From NCBI GenBank assembly GCA_964564915.1, contig CAZMCU010000033.1, forward strand, positions 1 through 19,869: a stretch of 19,869 nt of DNA, read 5' to 3'. This DNA is from JAFGBM01 sp964564915. Lineage in GTDB: Bacteria > Actinomycetota > Actinomycetes > Actinomycetales > Demequinaceae. Position numbers and translations under genes: made by a program. Below the pieces are notes generated by a model, which was given only the letters and a program-made list of their open reading frames with translations, searched no databases and was not told the DNA's origin. Positions 12,940 through 19,819 of the stretch are shown here, piece by piece; position 1 is the stretch's first letter, and each line of letters opens with the position of its first letter.

Positions 12940-15183
12940 ATGGGGGTCATGTCGAGCGAAGAGACCACGAGCATCGTCGCCCCAGGGGACGACGACGGCC
13001 TGGGCGACTTTGACGCAAGCGACGAGACGTACGCCGTTCCGGTCGTCACCGCCGCCGCGTCCTCTCCCGACCTGCCGACCCTCCCGCCCGACCGTTACCT
13101 CGACCGTGAGATCAGTTGGCTCGCCTTCAACGAGCGCGTCCTCGAACTCACCGAGGACCCGGCGACGCCCCTACTGGAGAGAGCGTTCTTCCTCGCGATC
13201 TTCGCGTCCAACCTCGACGAGTTCTTCATGGTGCGTGTCGCGGGCCTTCGCCGCCGTATCGCCGCGGGATTTGCGCTTCCCTCGGTCACGGGCATGAGCC
13301 CCACGCGACTCGTCGAGATGCTCACCGAACGCGCCCATGACCTCATGGATCGCCACGCCGACGTGTTTACCGAACAGGTGCTTCCCCTGCTGGCGGCGGA
13401 GGGAATCCACCTCGTCCGATGGGACGACCTCGATAAGACGGAGCACGAGAGGTTGCGGAAACTCTTCCGTCACGACATCTTCCCCATCCTCACCCCCCTC
13501 GCCGTGGATCCCGGCCACCCCTTCCCCTACATCTCCGGGCTATCTCTGAACCTCGCCGTCACGCTCCGCGACCCCACGACAGGGAAGGAACGCTTCGCAC
13601 GGGTCAAGGTTCCCGAGACCCTGTCGCGGTTCCTTCCGGTTACGGCAAAGGGCAAGGAACGGTCCGGAGATCGGCACGACGCCGACCAGAGTTTTGTCCC
13701 CGTCGAGGACGTCATCGCCGCCCATCTCGAATACCTCTTCCCGGGAATGGACATCATTTCCCACTACACGTTCCGGGTCACCCGCAATGAGGACGTTGAG
13801 GTCGAGGAGGACGACGCCGAGAACCTCCTCAAGGCGATGGAAGAAGAGCTCCAGCGCAGGCGATTCGGGCCAGCGGTCCGACTTGAGGTCACGGACGACC
13901 TCTCCCCTACGATCCGAGACTTGCTCGTTCGCGAGTTGGGGATTTCGGATTCCGACGTGTACCGCCTACCCGCCCCCCTCGACCTGTCCGGGCTCATGGC
14001 GATCGCGGAATTGGACCGGCCGAACCTCCGTTTCCCGTCCTTCCGACCGACGACGCACCGCAAGCTCGCCCCCGTCGAGTCGTCCGACGCGCCGGACGTG
14101 TTCCGAGCGATCGCCCGCAGTGACATCCTCCTTCACCATCCGTACGACTCCTTCTCCACGTCCGTCCAGGCGTTCGTGTCCCAGGCGGCGCGCGACCCGA
14201 AGGTCCTCGCGATCAAGCAGACCCTGTATCGCACGTCGGGAGACTCCCCGATCGTCGACTCCCTCATCGAAGCGGCTCAGAACGGCAAGCAGGTGCTCGC
14301 GATCGTCGAGATCAAGGCTCGCTTCGACGAGAAGCTGAACATCTCATGGGCGAGGAAACTCGAGGAGGCTGGCGTCCACGTCGTGTACGGCCTCGTCGGC
14401 CTCAAGACGCACTGCAAACTCCTCCTGGTGATCCGGCAGGAGGAGGACGGGCTCAACCGCTACTGCCACATCGGAACGGGCAACTACCACCCGCGTACGG
14501 CTCGCAGCTACGAGGATTACGGCCTCCTCACGCGAGACTCCGAAGTTGGCTCCGACCTCGCGAAGATCTTTAACCGGCTGTCCGGATACGCCCCCAAGGC
14601 GCGATTCCACCGGCTCTTGGTCGCTCCCCTGGAAATGCGGACCGGGCTCATCGAACGCATCGACGCCCAGGCGGCTCGCGCTCGGGAGGGCAAGGAAGCG
14701 TGGATCAAGCTCAAGATCAACGCCATCGTCGATGAGTTGACGATCGACGCCCTCTACCGCGCGTCTCTCGCCGGCGTTCCCATCGACATGGTCGTGCGGG
14801 GCCAGTGCTCGCTCCGACCCGGCGTTCCCGGCCTATCGGAAAACATCCACGTCAAGAGCATCCTCGGACGATTCCTGGAGCACTCCCGCATCTACGCGTT
14901 CGCCGGAGACGATTCGCCCGAGGTGTGGATCGGTTCCGCCGACCTCATGCACCGCAACCTCGACCGACGAGTCGAGACGCTCGTGCTGATCGCCGACGAC
15001 GAGCAAAAGGCGACCCTCGTCGAAAACATCGATCTGGCGATGGACCCCCGTTCCTTCGCATGGGAACTGGGCCCCGACGGCACGTGGGCACGGTCGAAGA
15101 ACAACGCGGGACGGCTCGGCACCAGGGATCTCCAGGCCATCTACATCAAGCGTCGGGTGAAGCCACAGATGAGGACGCTGTGA
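12940..15183 (+). CDS. ppk1: Polyphosphate kinase PPK1
   Basis: A 747-residue enzyme that reversibly transfers the gamma-phosphate of ATP to inorganic polyphosphate. An acidic N-terminal extension (about 1-45) precedes the PPK N domain, which opens YLDREISWLAFNERVLEL. The catalytic core has IKQTLYRTSGDSPIVDSLIE, then the autophosphorylated histidine region GLKTHCKL with His491, HIGTGNYHPRTARSYEDYGL, CSLRPGVPGLSENIHVKS with the second active-site His637, and IGSADLMHRNLDRRVETLV. All key residues appear present. Length is close to actinobacterial PPK1 (about 740). The start could be ATG 12940 or the in-frame ATG 12949 (MSSEETTS); neither has a good ribosome-binding site. The TGA stop overlaps the GTG start of the Nudix gene, as expected for the conserved ppk-mutT1 pair. 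Confidence 0.95.
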   Translation: MGVMSSEETTSIVAPGDDDGLGDFDASDETYAVPVVTAAASSPDLPTLPPDRYLDREISWLAFNERVLELTEDPATPLLERAFFLAIFASNLDEFFMVRVAGLRRRIAAGFALPSVTGMSPTRLVEMLTERAHDLMDRHADVFTEQVLPLLAAEGIHLVRWDDLDKTEHERLRKLFRHDIFPILTPLAVDPGHPFPYISGLSLNLAVTLRDPTTGKERFARVKVPETLSRFLPVTAKGKERSGDRHDADQSFVPVEDVIAAHLEYLFPGMDIISHYTFRVTRNEDVEVEEDDAENLLKAMEEELQRRRFGPAVRLEVTDDLSPTIRDLLVRELGISDSDVYRLPAPLDLSGLMAIAELDRPNLRFPSFRPTTHRKLAPVESSDAPDVFRAIARSDILLHHPYDSFSTSVQAFVSQAARDPKVLAIKQTLYRTSGDSPIVDSLIEAAQNGKQVLAIVEIKARFDEKLNISWARKLEEAGVHVVYGLVGLKTHCKLLLVIRQEEDGLNRYCHIGTGNYHPRTARSYEDYGLLTRDSEVGSDLAKIFNRLSGYAPKARFHRLLVAPLEMRTGLIERIDAQAARAREGKEAWIKLKINAIVDELTIDALYRASLAGVPIDMVVRGQCSLRPGVPGLSENIHVKSILGRFLEHSRIYAFAGDDSPEVWIGSADLMHRNLDRRVETLVLIADDEQKATLVENIDLAMDPRSFAWELGPDGTWARSKNNAGRLGTRDLQAIYIKRRVKPQMRTL

Positions 15184-16145
15184 AGGGGATCCGTCGTCGG
15201 GTGATTCTTGCGGCTGGCGCCCTCGTGTGGCGTATCCGCGACGATGAGATTCAGGTCCTTGCCGTTCACCGCCCGAGCTACAACGACTGGTCGTGGCCCA
15301 AGGGCAAGGTCCGCAGGGGCGAGACCCTCCCGGAGTGTGCGATCCGCGAGATCTACGAGGAGACCGGCAAACAGGTGGTTCTGGGTCAAGCCCTCCCCAG
15401 CGTGAGTTACGCCGTGGCGAGCGGCCGACCGAAGAAGGTGAAGTACTGGGCGGCCGAGACCACCAGCACCTCCCATCCCGCGCTCCTCGCGCGACCCTAC
15501 TACCGGGTCGCGCCGAAGAAGGAGATCGACAACACCAAGTGGTTCACCGTCGCCGAAGCGCGGAAGAAGATCACGATGAAGGCGGACCTCGCCCTTCTCG
15601 ACGCGCTCCTTGAGGCCCACGAGGCCGGGCACCTCGCGACGAAGGCATTCATCCTTGCCCGGCACGCTCGCGCACGGAAACGCTCCAGTTGGCACCACGA
15701 CGACCTCGCCCGACCCCTGACGGCCGGTGGTGCGAGGCGGGCGCATCAACTCATCCGGCTCTTTTCCGCCTTTGGCGTTCGCTACATACACTCGTCTCCC
15801 GCAACCCGGTGCCTGATGACCGTCCAGCCATACGCCGCCACCATCGGCAAACGGATTGCCACCCATGACGCCCTGACGGAGGAGGCGCACGCGGAGAAAC
15901 CGAAGGAGGCGGCCGACACCCTCACGTCGATCCTGGAGAAGCCCGGCAACCGGGTGGTGTGCACGCACCGACCGACGATGCCAACGCTCCTGACGATGCT
16001 GGGGGCCGCGACGCGCAAGTGGACCCGGGGAAAGGTCCCGAAGAGGGAGCCTTACCTTCCTGCCGGGGGTGTGCTCGTCGCCCACGTTCTCGACACGGAA
16101 TCCGGGCCGCGGGTCGCCTCCCTCGAGCGACACCTACTGGCCTAG
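15180..16145 (+). CDS. mutT1: MutT1-like Nudix hydrolase fused to a histidine phosphatase
   Basis: A 321-residue two-domain protein. The N-terminal Nudix domain (about 1-140) has a full Nudix box starting GKVRRGETLPECAIREIYEE at 42-61 and closing TG. The C-terminal domain (about 155-321) is a histidine phosphatase: LARHARA with the RH pair at 161-162 near its start and VVCTHRPTMPTLL carrying the second active-site His. This matches mycobacterial MutT1 (Rv2985), which acts on 8-oxo-guanine nucleotides and dinucleoside polyphosphates and lies next to ppk1. The start GTG at 15180 overlaps the ppk stop (GTGA), giving tight coupling; no separate ribosome-binding site is needed. The first phosphatase motif reads RHAR rather than the more usual RHG or RHA(T/K). 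Confidence 0.9.
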   Translation: MKGIRRRVILAAGALVWRIRDDEIQVLAVHRPSYNDWSWPKGKVRRGETLPECAIREIYEETGKQVVLGQALPSVSYAVASGRPKKVKYWAAETTSTSHPALLARPYYRVAPKKEIDNTKWFTVAEARKKITMKADLALLDALLEAHEAGHLATKAFILARHARARKRSSWHHDDLARPLTAGGARRAHQLIRLFSAFGVRYIHSSPATRCLMTVQPYAATIGKRIATHDALTEEAHAEKPKEAADTLTSILEKPGNRVVCTHRPTMPTLLTMLGAATRKWTRGKVPKREPYLPAGGVLVAHVLDTESGPRVASLERHLLA

Positions 16146-16207
16146 GAATCGGCCGGATCGTCTCACCTCGTCACGGGCACACGAGCGTACAACGAAGGCG
16201 GATGGCT

Positions 16208-16291
16208 GACGTCGGGCCGGGAGCGCCAGACGGCGCTGAGGCCGCTCGAAGCGGCTGAACTTGGAGCCCGGGGCTACCGCGGCCCGACGTC
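16208..16291 (-). ncRNA. Candidate structured RNA: 12-bp outer stem enclosing three hairpins
   Basis: The ends GACGTCGGGCCG (16208-16219) and CGGCCCGACGTC (16280-16291) are perfect inverted repeats of 12 bp. Between them are three short hairpins: AGCGCC/GGCGCT with a 4-nt loop (16222-16237), GCCGCT/AGCGGC with a 3-nt loop (16241-16255), and AGCC/GGCT (16265-16275), giving a cloverleaf-like fold. On the minus strand a TACGCT -10 box ends 6 nt before 16291, so a transcript would start at the outer stem. It is not a tRNA: arm lengths are wrong and there is no T-loop consensus. Alternatives are a large U-less terminator serving the two convergent genes, or a small palindromic repeat element. Confidence 0.33.
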
Positions 16292-16297
16292 TCCTTC

Positions 16298-16303
16298 AGC
16301 GTA
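16298..16303 (-). promoter_or_regulatory. Candidate -10 box for a small RNA
   Basis: TACGCT on the minus strand, the same sequence as the -10 boxes assigned to msrB and to the 18204 lipoprotein gene. It is followed by GAAGGA and then the outer stem of the structured element. No coding sequence lies downstream on this strand before the convergent Nudix gene. Confidence 0.3.
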
Positions 16304-16329
16304 ACCCCGACCGACCATTCCACCTAGCG

Positions 16330-16351
16330 GACCGTGAGATTCCCCACGGTC
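16330..16351. terminator. Hairpin, possible terminator without a U-tract
   Basis: GACCGTG and CACGGTC form a perfect 7-bp stem around an 8-nt loop. It lies 53 nt beyond the stop of the unknown gene ending at 16404. No T-run follows on either strand, so intrinsic termination is only a possibility. Confidence 0.3.
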
Positions 16352-16370
16352 GCGTCATCCTCGGTGAGTC

Positions 16371-16390
16371 CTCTGGACATCGGTCCGGAG
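16371..16390. terminator. Hairpin next to the end of the 16404 gene, possible terminator
   Basis: CTCTGGAC and GTCCGGAG pair over 8 bp (one G-U when read on the plus strand) with the tetraloop ATCG. It sits 13 nt past the stop codon of the minus-strand gene ending at 16404, the usual place for a terminator, but lacks a U-tract. Confidence 0.35.
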
Positions 16391-16403
16391 TTCGCCTCGT
16401 CCC

Positions 16404-17033
16404 TTAGTCGAGACGACCCTCGCGCCACAAGGTGGCGCACCGCTCGAGTTCCTCGCCCGTGTGGAGTAGCTGCGACGCCTTGAGGGCTCGCTCGTGGGCG
16501 CGGGCCTGCGCGTGGCCGTCGTCGTTCTCCGCCTCGAAAGCGGAGCCCGTGGCGACGACCCTGCAGAAGGCTCCCGCCCGCTCAAGCGCGACGGCCAAGT
16601 CCCCGGAGAAGACCCCCGAAAGGACGTCGTCGGCTAATTGTCGGACCTCGTCCGGTCCGGGCGGGTCCCCCACCCCGGCGATCGCGTGGCGCACGTGGGC
16701 GGCCGCGACACCGAAGTGGTACGAGCGGGCCACCCCACCGGCGTCGAACTTCACCCACTCGCGGAGCATGTAGAGGCGCCAGAGGGCTCCGGGAAGCGTG
16801 TGGGCCTCGGCTTTGGACCACATCATCGCGACGGTGTCGATCCCCTCCTCGTCCACGAGGGCGATGAGCCGCGCCACGAGTTCCACGCGGCGGGACTCCC
16901 GCGCCTGACCTACGATCGCGGAAGCCGTCTCGTGGGCGATGAGGGCACGGTCGGCGGGGTCGATGTCCCCCTCAAGTTCGTCGGCGAGCTCCATGTCGAG
17001 CATCGCGGGTCGCCGGAACCTTGCCTCTGCCAT
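16404..17033 (-). CDS. Conserved actinobacterial protein of unknown function, operon partner of msrB
   Basis: A 209-residue soluble, mostly helical protein with no signal peptide or membrane segment. It starts MAEARFRRPAMLDMELADEL and contains ALWRLYMLREWVKFDAGGVA, a Trp- and aromatic-rich helix pair, then VRHAIAGVGDPPGPDEVRQL and a tail ending LLHTGEELERCATLWREGRL. I recognise the pattern as one recurring in actinobacteria without an assigned function, and I do not assign one. No catalytic motif is evident. The start ATG 17033 lies 4 nt after the msrB stop; GGGAGAGG inside the msrB C-terminus could serve as a distant ribosome-binding site. The frame is open upstream to 17078, but that would overlap msrB. 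Co-expression with msrB is likely. Confidence 0.75.
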   Translation of the reverse strand: MAEARFRRPAMLDMELADELEGDIDPADRALIAHETASAIVGQARESRRVELVARLIALVDEEGIDTVAMMWSKAEAHTLPGALWRLYMLREWVKFDAGGVARSYHFGVAAAHVRHAIAGVGDPPGPDEVRQLADDVLSGVFSGDLAVALERAGAFCRVVATGSAFEAENDDGHAQARAHERALKASQLLHTGEELERCATLWREGRLD

Positions 17034-17037
17034 GGCG

Positions 17038-17469
17038 TTAGGTCGCCTCTCCCGTTTGGGGTGAGTCCGCGTCGACACCCTCCTCGAAAGCGAGGCAAGC
17101 GGAGTTGATGCAGTAGCGCTCGCCCGTCGGGGTGCCGTGGCCGTCGGGGAACACGTGGCCGAGGTGGGAGTCGCACGCCGCGCATCTCACCTCGGTGCGG
17201 GTCATGCCAAACGACGTGTCCTCGATCAAGGTGACGGCTGCGGGGTCGACGGTCTCATAGAAACTCGGCCAACCGGAGCCGGAGTCGAACTTGGTCCCCG
17301 ACTTGAAGAGCGGTGCTCCGCACCCCCGGCACGTATACAGTCCGGGATCCTTGTTGTCCAAGAGGTCACCGGTCCACGCGGGCTCAGTACCGTGTTCGCG
17401 GAGGATGCGGTACTCGTCGTCACTCAGTTCGGCTCGCCATTGCTCGTCGGTCTTGATGACCTTGTCCAT
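17038..17469 (-). CDS. msrB: Peptide-methionine (R)-S-oxide reductase MsrB
   Basis: A 143-residue cytoplasmic repair enzyme that reduces the R epimer of methionine sulfoxide in proteins, with thioredoxin as usual reductant. Two CxxC pairs bind structural zinc: CRGC at 47-50 and CAAC at 96-99. The substrate loop has SGSGWPSFYE (63-72), and the active site is GERYCINSACLAF with catalytic Cys120. Most relatives have INSAS here, so Cys125 is an extra cysteine five residues on; it might act as a local resolving thiol (inference). The start is firm: GAGGAGG lies upstream with good spacing. A TACGCT box at 17494-17499 fits as -10. It heads a two-gene minus-strand unit with the unknown gene ending at 16404. 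Confidence 0.95.
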   Translation of the reverse strand: MDKVIKTDEQWRAELSDDEYRILREHGTEPAWTGDLLDNKDPGLYTCRGCGAPLFKSGTKFDSGSGWPSFYETVDPAAVTLIEDTSFGMTRTEVRCAACDSHLGHVFPDGHGTPTGERYCINSACLAFEEGVDADSPQTGEAT

Positions 17470-17493
17470 GAATCCTCCTCAGGCGGTTCTTCC

Positions 17494-17499
17494 AGCGTA
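17494..17499 (-). promoter_or_regulatory. Candidate -10 box of msrB
   Basis: TACGCT on the minus strand, with a start site near 17487 and a leader of about 18 nt holding the GAGGAGG ribosome-binding site. No well-spaced -35 is visible. Confidence 0.45.
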
Positions 17500-17606
17500 C
17501 GTGAGCGGTGCAAGGCCTCCATGCTCGCGCGGGGCTCCACCAGGTATGACACCGCGGCCGATCGAGTTGTTCCCACCGCTCGTGGCCGATTGTGCCCGGT
17601 GTTCGA

Positions 17607-17612
17607 TAGGCT
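17607..17612 (+). promoter_or_regulatory. Candidate -10 box of the 17637 gene
   Basis: TAGGCT lies 24 nt before GTG 17637, with GGAGG at 17626-17630 as the ribosome-binding site. No clear -35 is visible. Confidence 0.45.
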
Positions 17613-17636
17613 CGCCTTGACGATCGGAGGCAGCCC

Positions 17637-18134
17637 GTGGCGAAGATCTGGGATTCTGTGGCCCTCGTCGTGCTCTTCGGAATCGTCCCGATCCTTCTCA
17701 TCGGCCTGGTCCTGTGGATTCTCCCCAGCCCACGACGGAAGAAGGACGGCACGTACGACTTTCGGGGAACCTCGTGCTTCCCGCTCAACGCCTCATCGAA
17801 GCGAAACACTCCGGGTCGAGCGATCATCTCGCTTACGGAGAGCGACTTCATCTGCACGCCCACCGTCGGTAAGCCGATACGGTCGCCCATCGCCAAACTC
17901 AAGATCGTGCGCGCCCCCCGCTTCAAGCGGATCTGGGGCACCGAGGGAGCAACCATTGCGGGGCTTGACCTGCTCCTCTCTGACGATCGAACTCTTCGAA
18001 TCCTCCTGAAGTCCAATCGCGCTCGAAAATCGCTAGTGGCCAAGCTCGGCGACCACCCCATGATGTTGACCAAGTGGATGGACAAGGAATTGCGCAGTCG
18101 CGGTGTCGAGGTTTGGGATCCCGAATCCCCGTAG
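17637..18134 (+). CDS. Single-pass membrane protein of unknown function, possibly PH-like
   Basis: A 165-residue protein with one N-terminal membrane helix (about 8-30, LVVLFGIVPILLIGLVLWIL) followed by the basic PSPRRKK, which suggests that the rest faces the cytoplasm. The soluble part (about 38-165) is strand-rich: GRAIISLTESDFICTP, then IAKLKIVRAPRFKR and LDLLLSDDRTLRILLKS. This alternation resembles bacterial PH-like domains that start with a GRxxLTxxxFI strand, but that is inference and I do not recognise a named family. The start GTG 17637 is supported by GGAGG six nt upstream and a TAGGCT -10 box. It stands alone: msrB is divergent, and the following lipoprotein gene has its own promoter candidate. 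Confidence 0.72.
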   Translation: MAKIWDSVALVVLFGIVPILLIGLVLWILPSPRRKKDGTYDFRGTSCFPLNASSKRNTPGRAIISLTESDFICTPTVGKPIRSPIAKLKIVRAPRFKRIWGTEGATIAGLDLLLSDDRTLRILLKSNRARKSLVAKLGDHPMMLTKWMDKELRSRGVEVWDPESP

Positions 18135-18179
18135 ACCTTTGGCGCACGGCGATCCCCTGCGAACCCACGAGCCCCTCGC

Positions 18180-18185
18180 TACGCT
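18180..18185 (+). promoter_or_regulatory. Candidate -10 box of the lipoprotein/GH114 unit
   Basis: TACGCT lies 18 nt before ATG 18204, with AGGAGGAG at 18193-18200 as the ribosome-binding site. It probably drives both the unknown lipoprotein and the GH114-type gene behind it. Confidence 0.45.
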
Positions 18186-18203
18186 GGTTCCTAGGAGGAG
18201 ACC

Positions 18204-18917
18204 ATGCGCCCTACCCGATTCATTTCCCTTGCCGTCCTTACCACCCTTTCGACCGTCGTCCTCGCAGCCTGTACACCTACCCCTGAACCCGCGATGACGG
18301 TCACGGCGACCGGCGGGCCTTCGACGACACCACTGGCCACGCCTTCCGCGACCTCAACCGCACCGCCAGTTGCGGGCCCCAGCCCCACCCCGGCCGCCGC
18401 CGCGCATCCTGCCCTCGCCGACCTGCGCATCACCACGTCCGGTCTCCTCCCGTTGACCATCGGGATGGATGCGGCCACCAATCCCGGGTCGGGGATGATC
18501 CTGTGGGACGACCTATGGTGCTATAGCGCCGAGTTGGGGATCACGACGGACACCGGTCGCTGGGTAGCGGCCTACCCCGATTCGCCATTCGGGCTTGACG
18601 GGCAGTACGCCCCCGCGATCACCCGGATCGACATTTGGGTGCCCGAACTCCGGACCCCGGAAGGCATCCACATCGGCTCGACGCTCGCTCAACTCCAGGC
18701 GACGTATCCGCCCCTCGTGACGGGCACCCCATCCTTCAGCACGACGCCGTACTGGATCTCCGACGCTCACGGTTACGTGGTGTTCGAGGTCGGGTCGGGG
18801 ACGGTTGATGGGGGGCCGGGCCCGGACCAGGTGTGGTTCATCCGCGTGCTCGCTCCGGGCTCCGATCCCGACTACGCCATCGCGCAATCCGGCAACGTCG
18901 CCGGCGCCTGCTTCTAG
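18204..18917 (+). CDS. Secreted lipoprotein of unknown function
   Basis: A 237-residue lipoprotein. The signal peptide ends in the lipobox LAAC (Cys23), then a Thr/Pro/Ser/Ala-rich linker (24-70) leads to a globular domain (about 70-237). This domain contains LRITTSGLLPLTIGM near its start and, later, TPEGIHIGSTLAQLQATYP. The latter resembles the GIxVGSTxxELxAxYP segment common in actinobacterial lipoproteins of unknown role. The two stretches look like related lobes, so an internal repeat is possible. Cys236 sits next to the C-terminus and, with Cys106, could form a disulfide. The AGGAGGAG ribosome-binding site fixes the start. The TAG stop is directly followed by the GTG of the next gene, so the two are probably co-translated. 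Confidence 0.83.
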   Translation: MRPTRFISLAVLTTLSTVVLAACTPTPEPAMTVTATGGPSTTPLATPSATSTAPPVAGPSPTPAAAAHPALADLRITTSGLLPLTIGMDAATNPGSGMILWDDLWCYSAELGITTDTGRWVAAYPDSPFGLDGQYAPAITRIDIWVPELRTPEGIHIGSTLAQLQATYPPLVTGTPSFSTTPYWISDAHGYVVFEVGSGTVDGGPGPDQVWFIRVLAPGSDPDYAIAQSGNVAGACF

Positions 18918-19808
18918 GTGCACGCCGTTCGAGCGACAACAGGTCTGCTGGTCCTCGCGGCTACGCTCGGTGGCTGCTCTCCCGCACCCGAAGCGTCACC
19001 GTCGTCCGTGACTGCCCCGGCCGCGTCGCCCGCCTCGCCATCCGCCACGTCAACGCCCGCGACCACGACGCCCTCGCCCCGCGCGCCCGACGTCTCTCCC
19101 CCTCCTCCCCCGGGCACGCCCTTCCAGATCCGGCTCGACGGCGGAGTGCCGGACGATCCGGACGCCCGCATCGTCGAGGTGGATGCGCAGGCACCGGAGG
19201 ACCTCGTGGGGCGGCTGGAGCGCCAGGGCGTCTACACCGTCTGCTACGTGAGCGTAGGCACGCTCGAGGAGTACCGGCTCGACGCGGGGGAGTACCCCGA
19301 CGAGGTTGTCGGGCGCTCGCTGCCGGATTGGCCCGACGAACGGTACGTCGACCTCCGACGGCTCGACGTGCTCGGGCCGATCTGGGAGGCGCGGCTCGAC
19401 GCGTGCGCGGAGGCGGGATTCGACGCGATCGACCCGGACAACGTCGACTCGTACGCGAACGACTCCGGTTTCCCGTTGACGGAGGACGATGCGGTCGCGG
19501 CGATGCTCTGGCTCGCCGATGCCGCCCACTCGCGGGGCCTAGCGATCGGGCAGAAGAACGCCCCGGAACTGACGCCGCGGCTCGTGGACGCACTCGACTT
19601 CGCGGTGACGGAGGAGTGTCTGACGCAGGGCTGGTGCGAAGAGATGGCGGCGTATGTGGACGCGGGCAAGCCGGTGCTCGCGATCGAGTACGCCGAGGAT
19701 GGCGCGACCCTCGCGGCCCTGTGCCCGGCGGCCGAGGCAGCGCACCTGAGCCTGCTCGTCACGACCCTCGACCTGCTGGGCGATGGCGAGCGCTGTCCCG
19801 GCGCCTAG
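18918..19808 (+). CDS. GH114-like endo-alpha-1,4-polygalactosaminidase family lipoprotein
   Basis: A 296-residue lipoprotein: signal peptide with lipobox LGGC (Cys20), a Pro/Ser/Thr/Ala linker (21-65), and a catalytic-type (beta/alpha)8 domain (about 66-290). The domain shows the GH114 pattern: PGTPFQIRLDGGV, VYTVCYVSVGTLEEYRLDAG, LPDWPDERYVDLRRLDVLGP and FDAIDPDNVDSYANDSGFPL, with acidic residues Asp172 and Asp174 in place of the usual EPDN core, then GQKNAPEL and FAVTEECL. The family cleaves alpha-1,4-galactosaminogalactan-like polymers or related glycans, so a role in degrading or processing an exopolysaccharide outside the cell is likely. The GTG start at 18918 abuts the previous stop and has no ribosome-binding site of its own, so expression depends on coupling. 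The stop codon overlaps the -10 box of the tRNA gene. Confidence 0.85.
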   Translation: MHAVRATTGLLVLAATLGGCSPAPEASPSSVTAPAASPASPSATSTPATTTPSPRAPDVSPPPPPGTPFQIRLDGGVPDDPDARIVEVDAQAPEDLVGRLERQGVYTVCYVSVGTLEEYRLDAGEYPDEVVGRSLPDWPDERYVDLRRLDVLGPIWEARLDACAEAGFDAIDPDNVDSYANDSGFPLTEDDAVAAMLWLADAAHSRGLAIGQKNAPELTPRLVDALDFAVTEECLTQGWCEEMAAYVDAGKPVLAIEYAEDGATLAALCPAAEAAHLSLLVTTLDLLGDGERCPGA

Positions 19809-19811
19809 AAT
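19806..19811 (+). promoter_or_regulatory. Candidate -10 box of tRNA-Lys, overlapping a stop codon
   Basis: TAGAAT includes the TAG stop of the GH114-like gene and ends 8 nt before the first base of tRNA-Lys (19820). The start site would be at or just before the mature 5' end. No -35 match is evident. Confidence 0.45.
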
Positions 19812-19819
19812 TGCGGGGC

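Larger units (their letters stand above)
16146..16403. other. 258-bp convergent intergenic region rich in inverted repeats
   Basis: This lies between two genes that end toward each other, so it is a 3' region for both. No reading frame in it looks protein-like. It holds a small inverted repeat (CTCGT/ACGAG near 16171-16190), the 84-bp branched structure at 16208-16291, a TACGCT box on the minus strand at 16298-16303, and two hairpins at 16330-16351 and 16371-16390. Some of these may act in transcription termination. Confidence 0.6.

Noticed and set aside
11552..13297. 581-codon plus-strand open frame antisense to the ABC ATPase
   Set aside because: It is opposite a clear ATPase and overlaps dodecin and ppk1 in other frames; the composition is that of a high-GC shadow frame.
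14805..15179. Upstream extension of the Nudix frame inside ppk1
   Set aside because: It overlaps the PPK1 C-terminal domain by 375 nt and shows no homology pattern; the GTG at 15180 matches the MutT1 N-terminus.
16208..16291. tRNA or selenocysteine tRNA reading of the branched element
   Set aside because: The outer stem is 12 bp, the arms have the wrong lengths and there is no D-loop or T-loop consensus or plausible anticodon arm.
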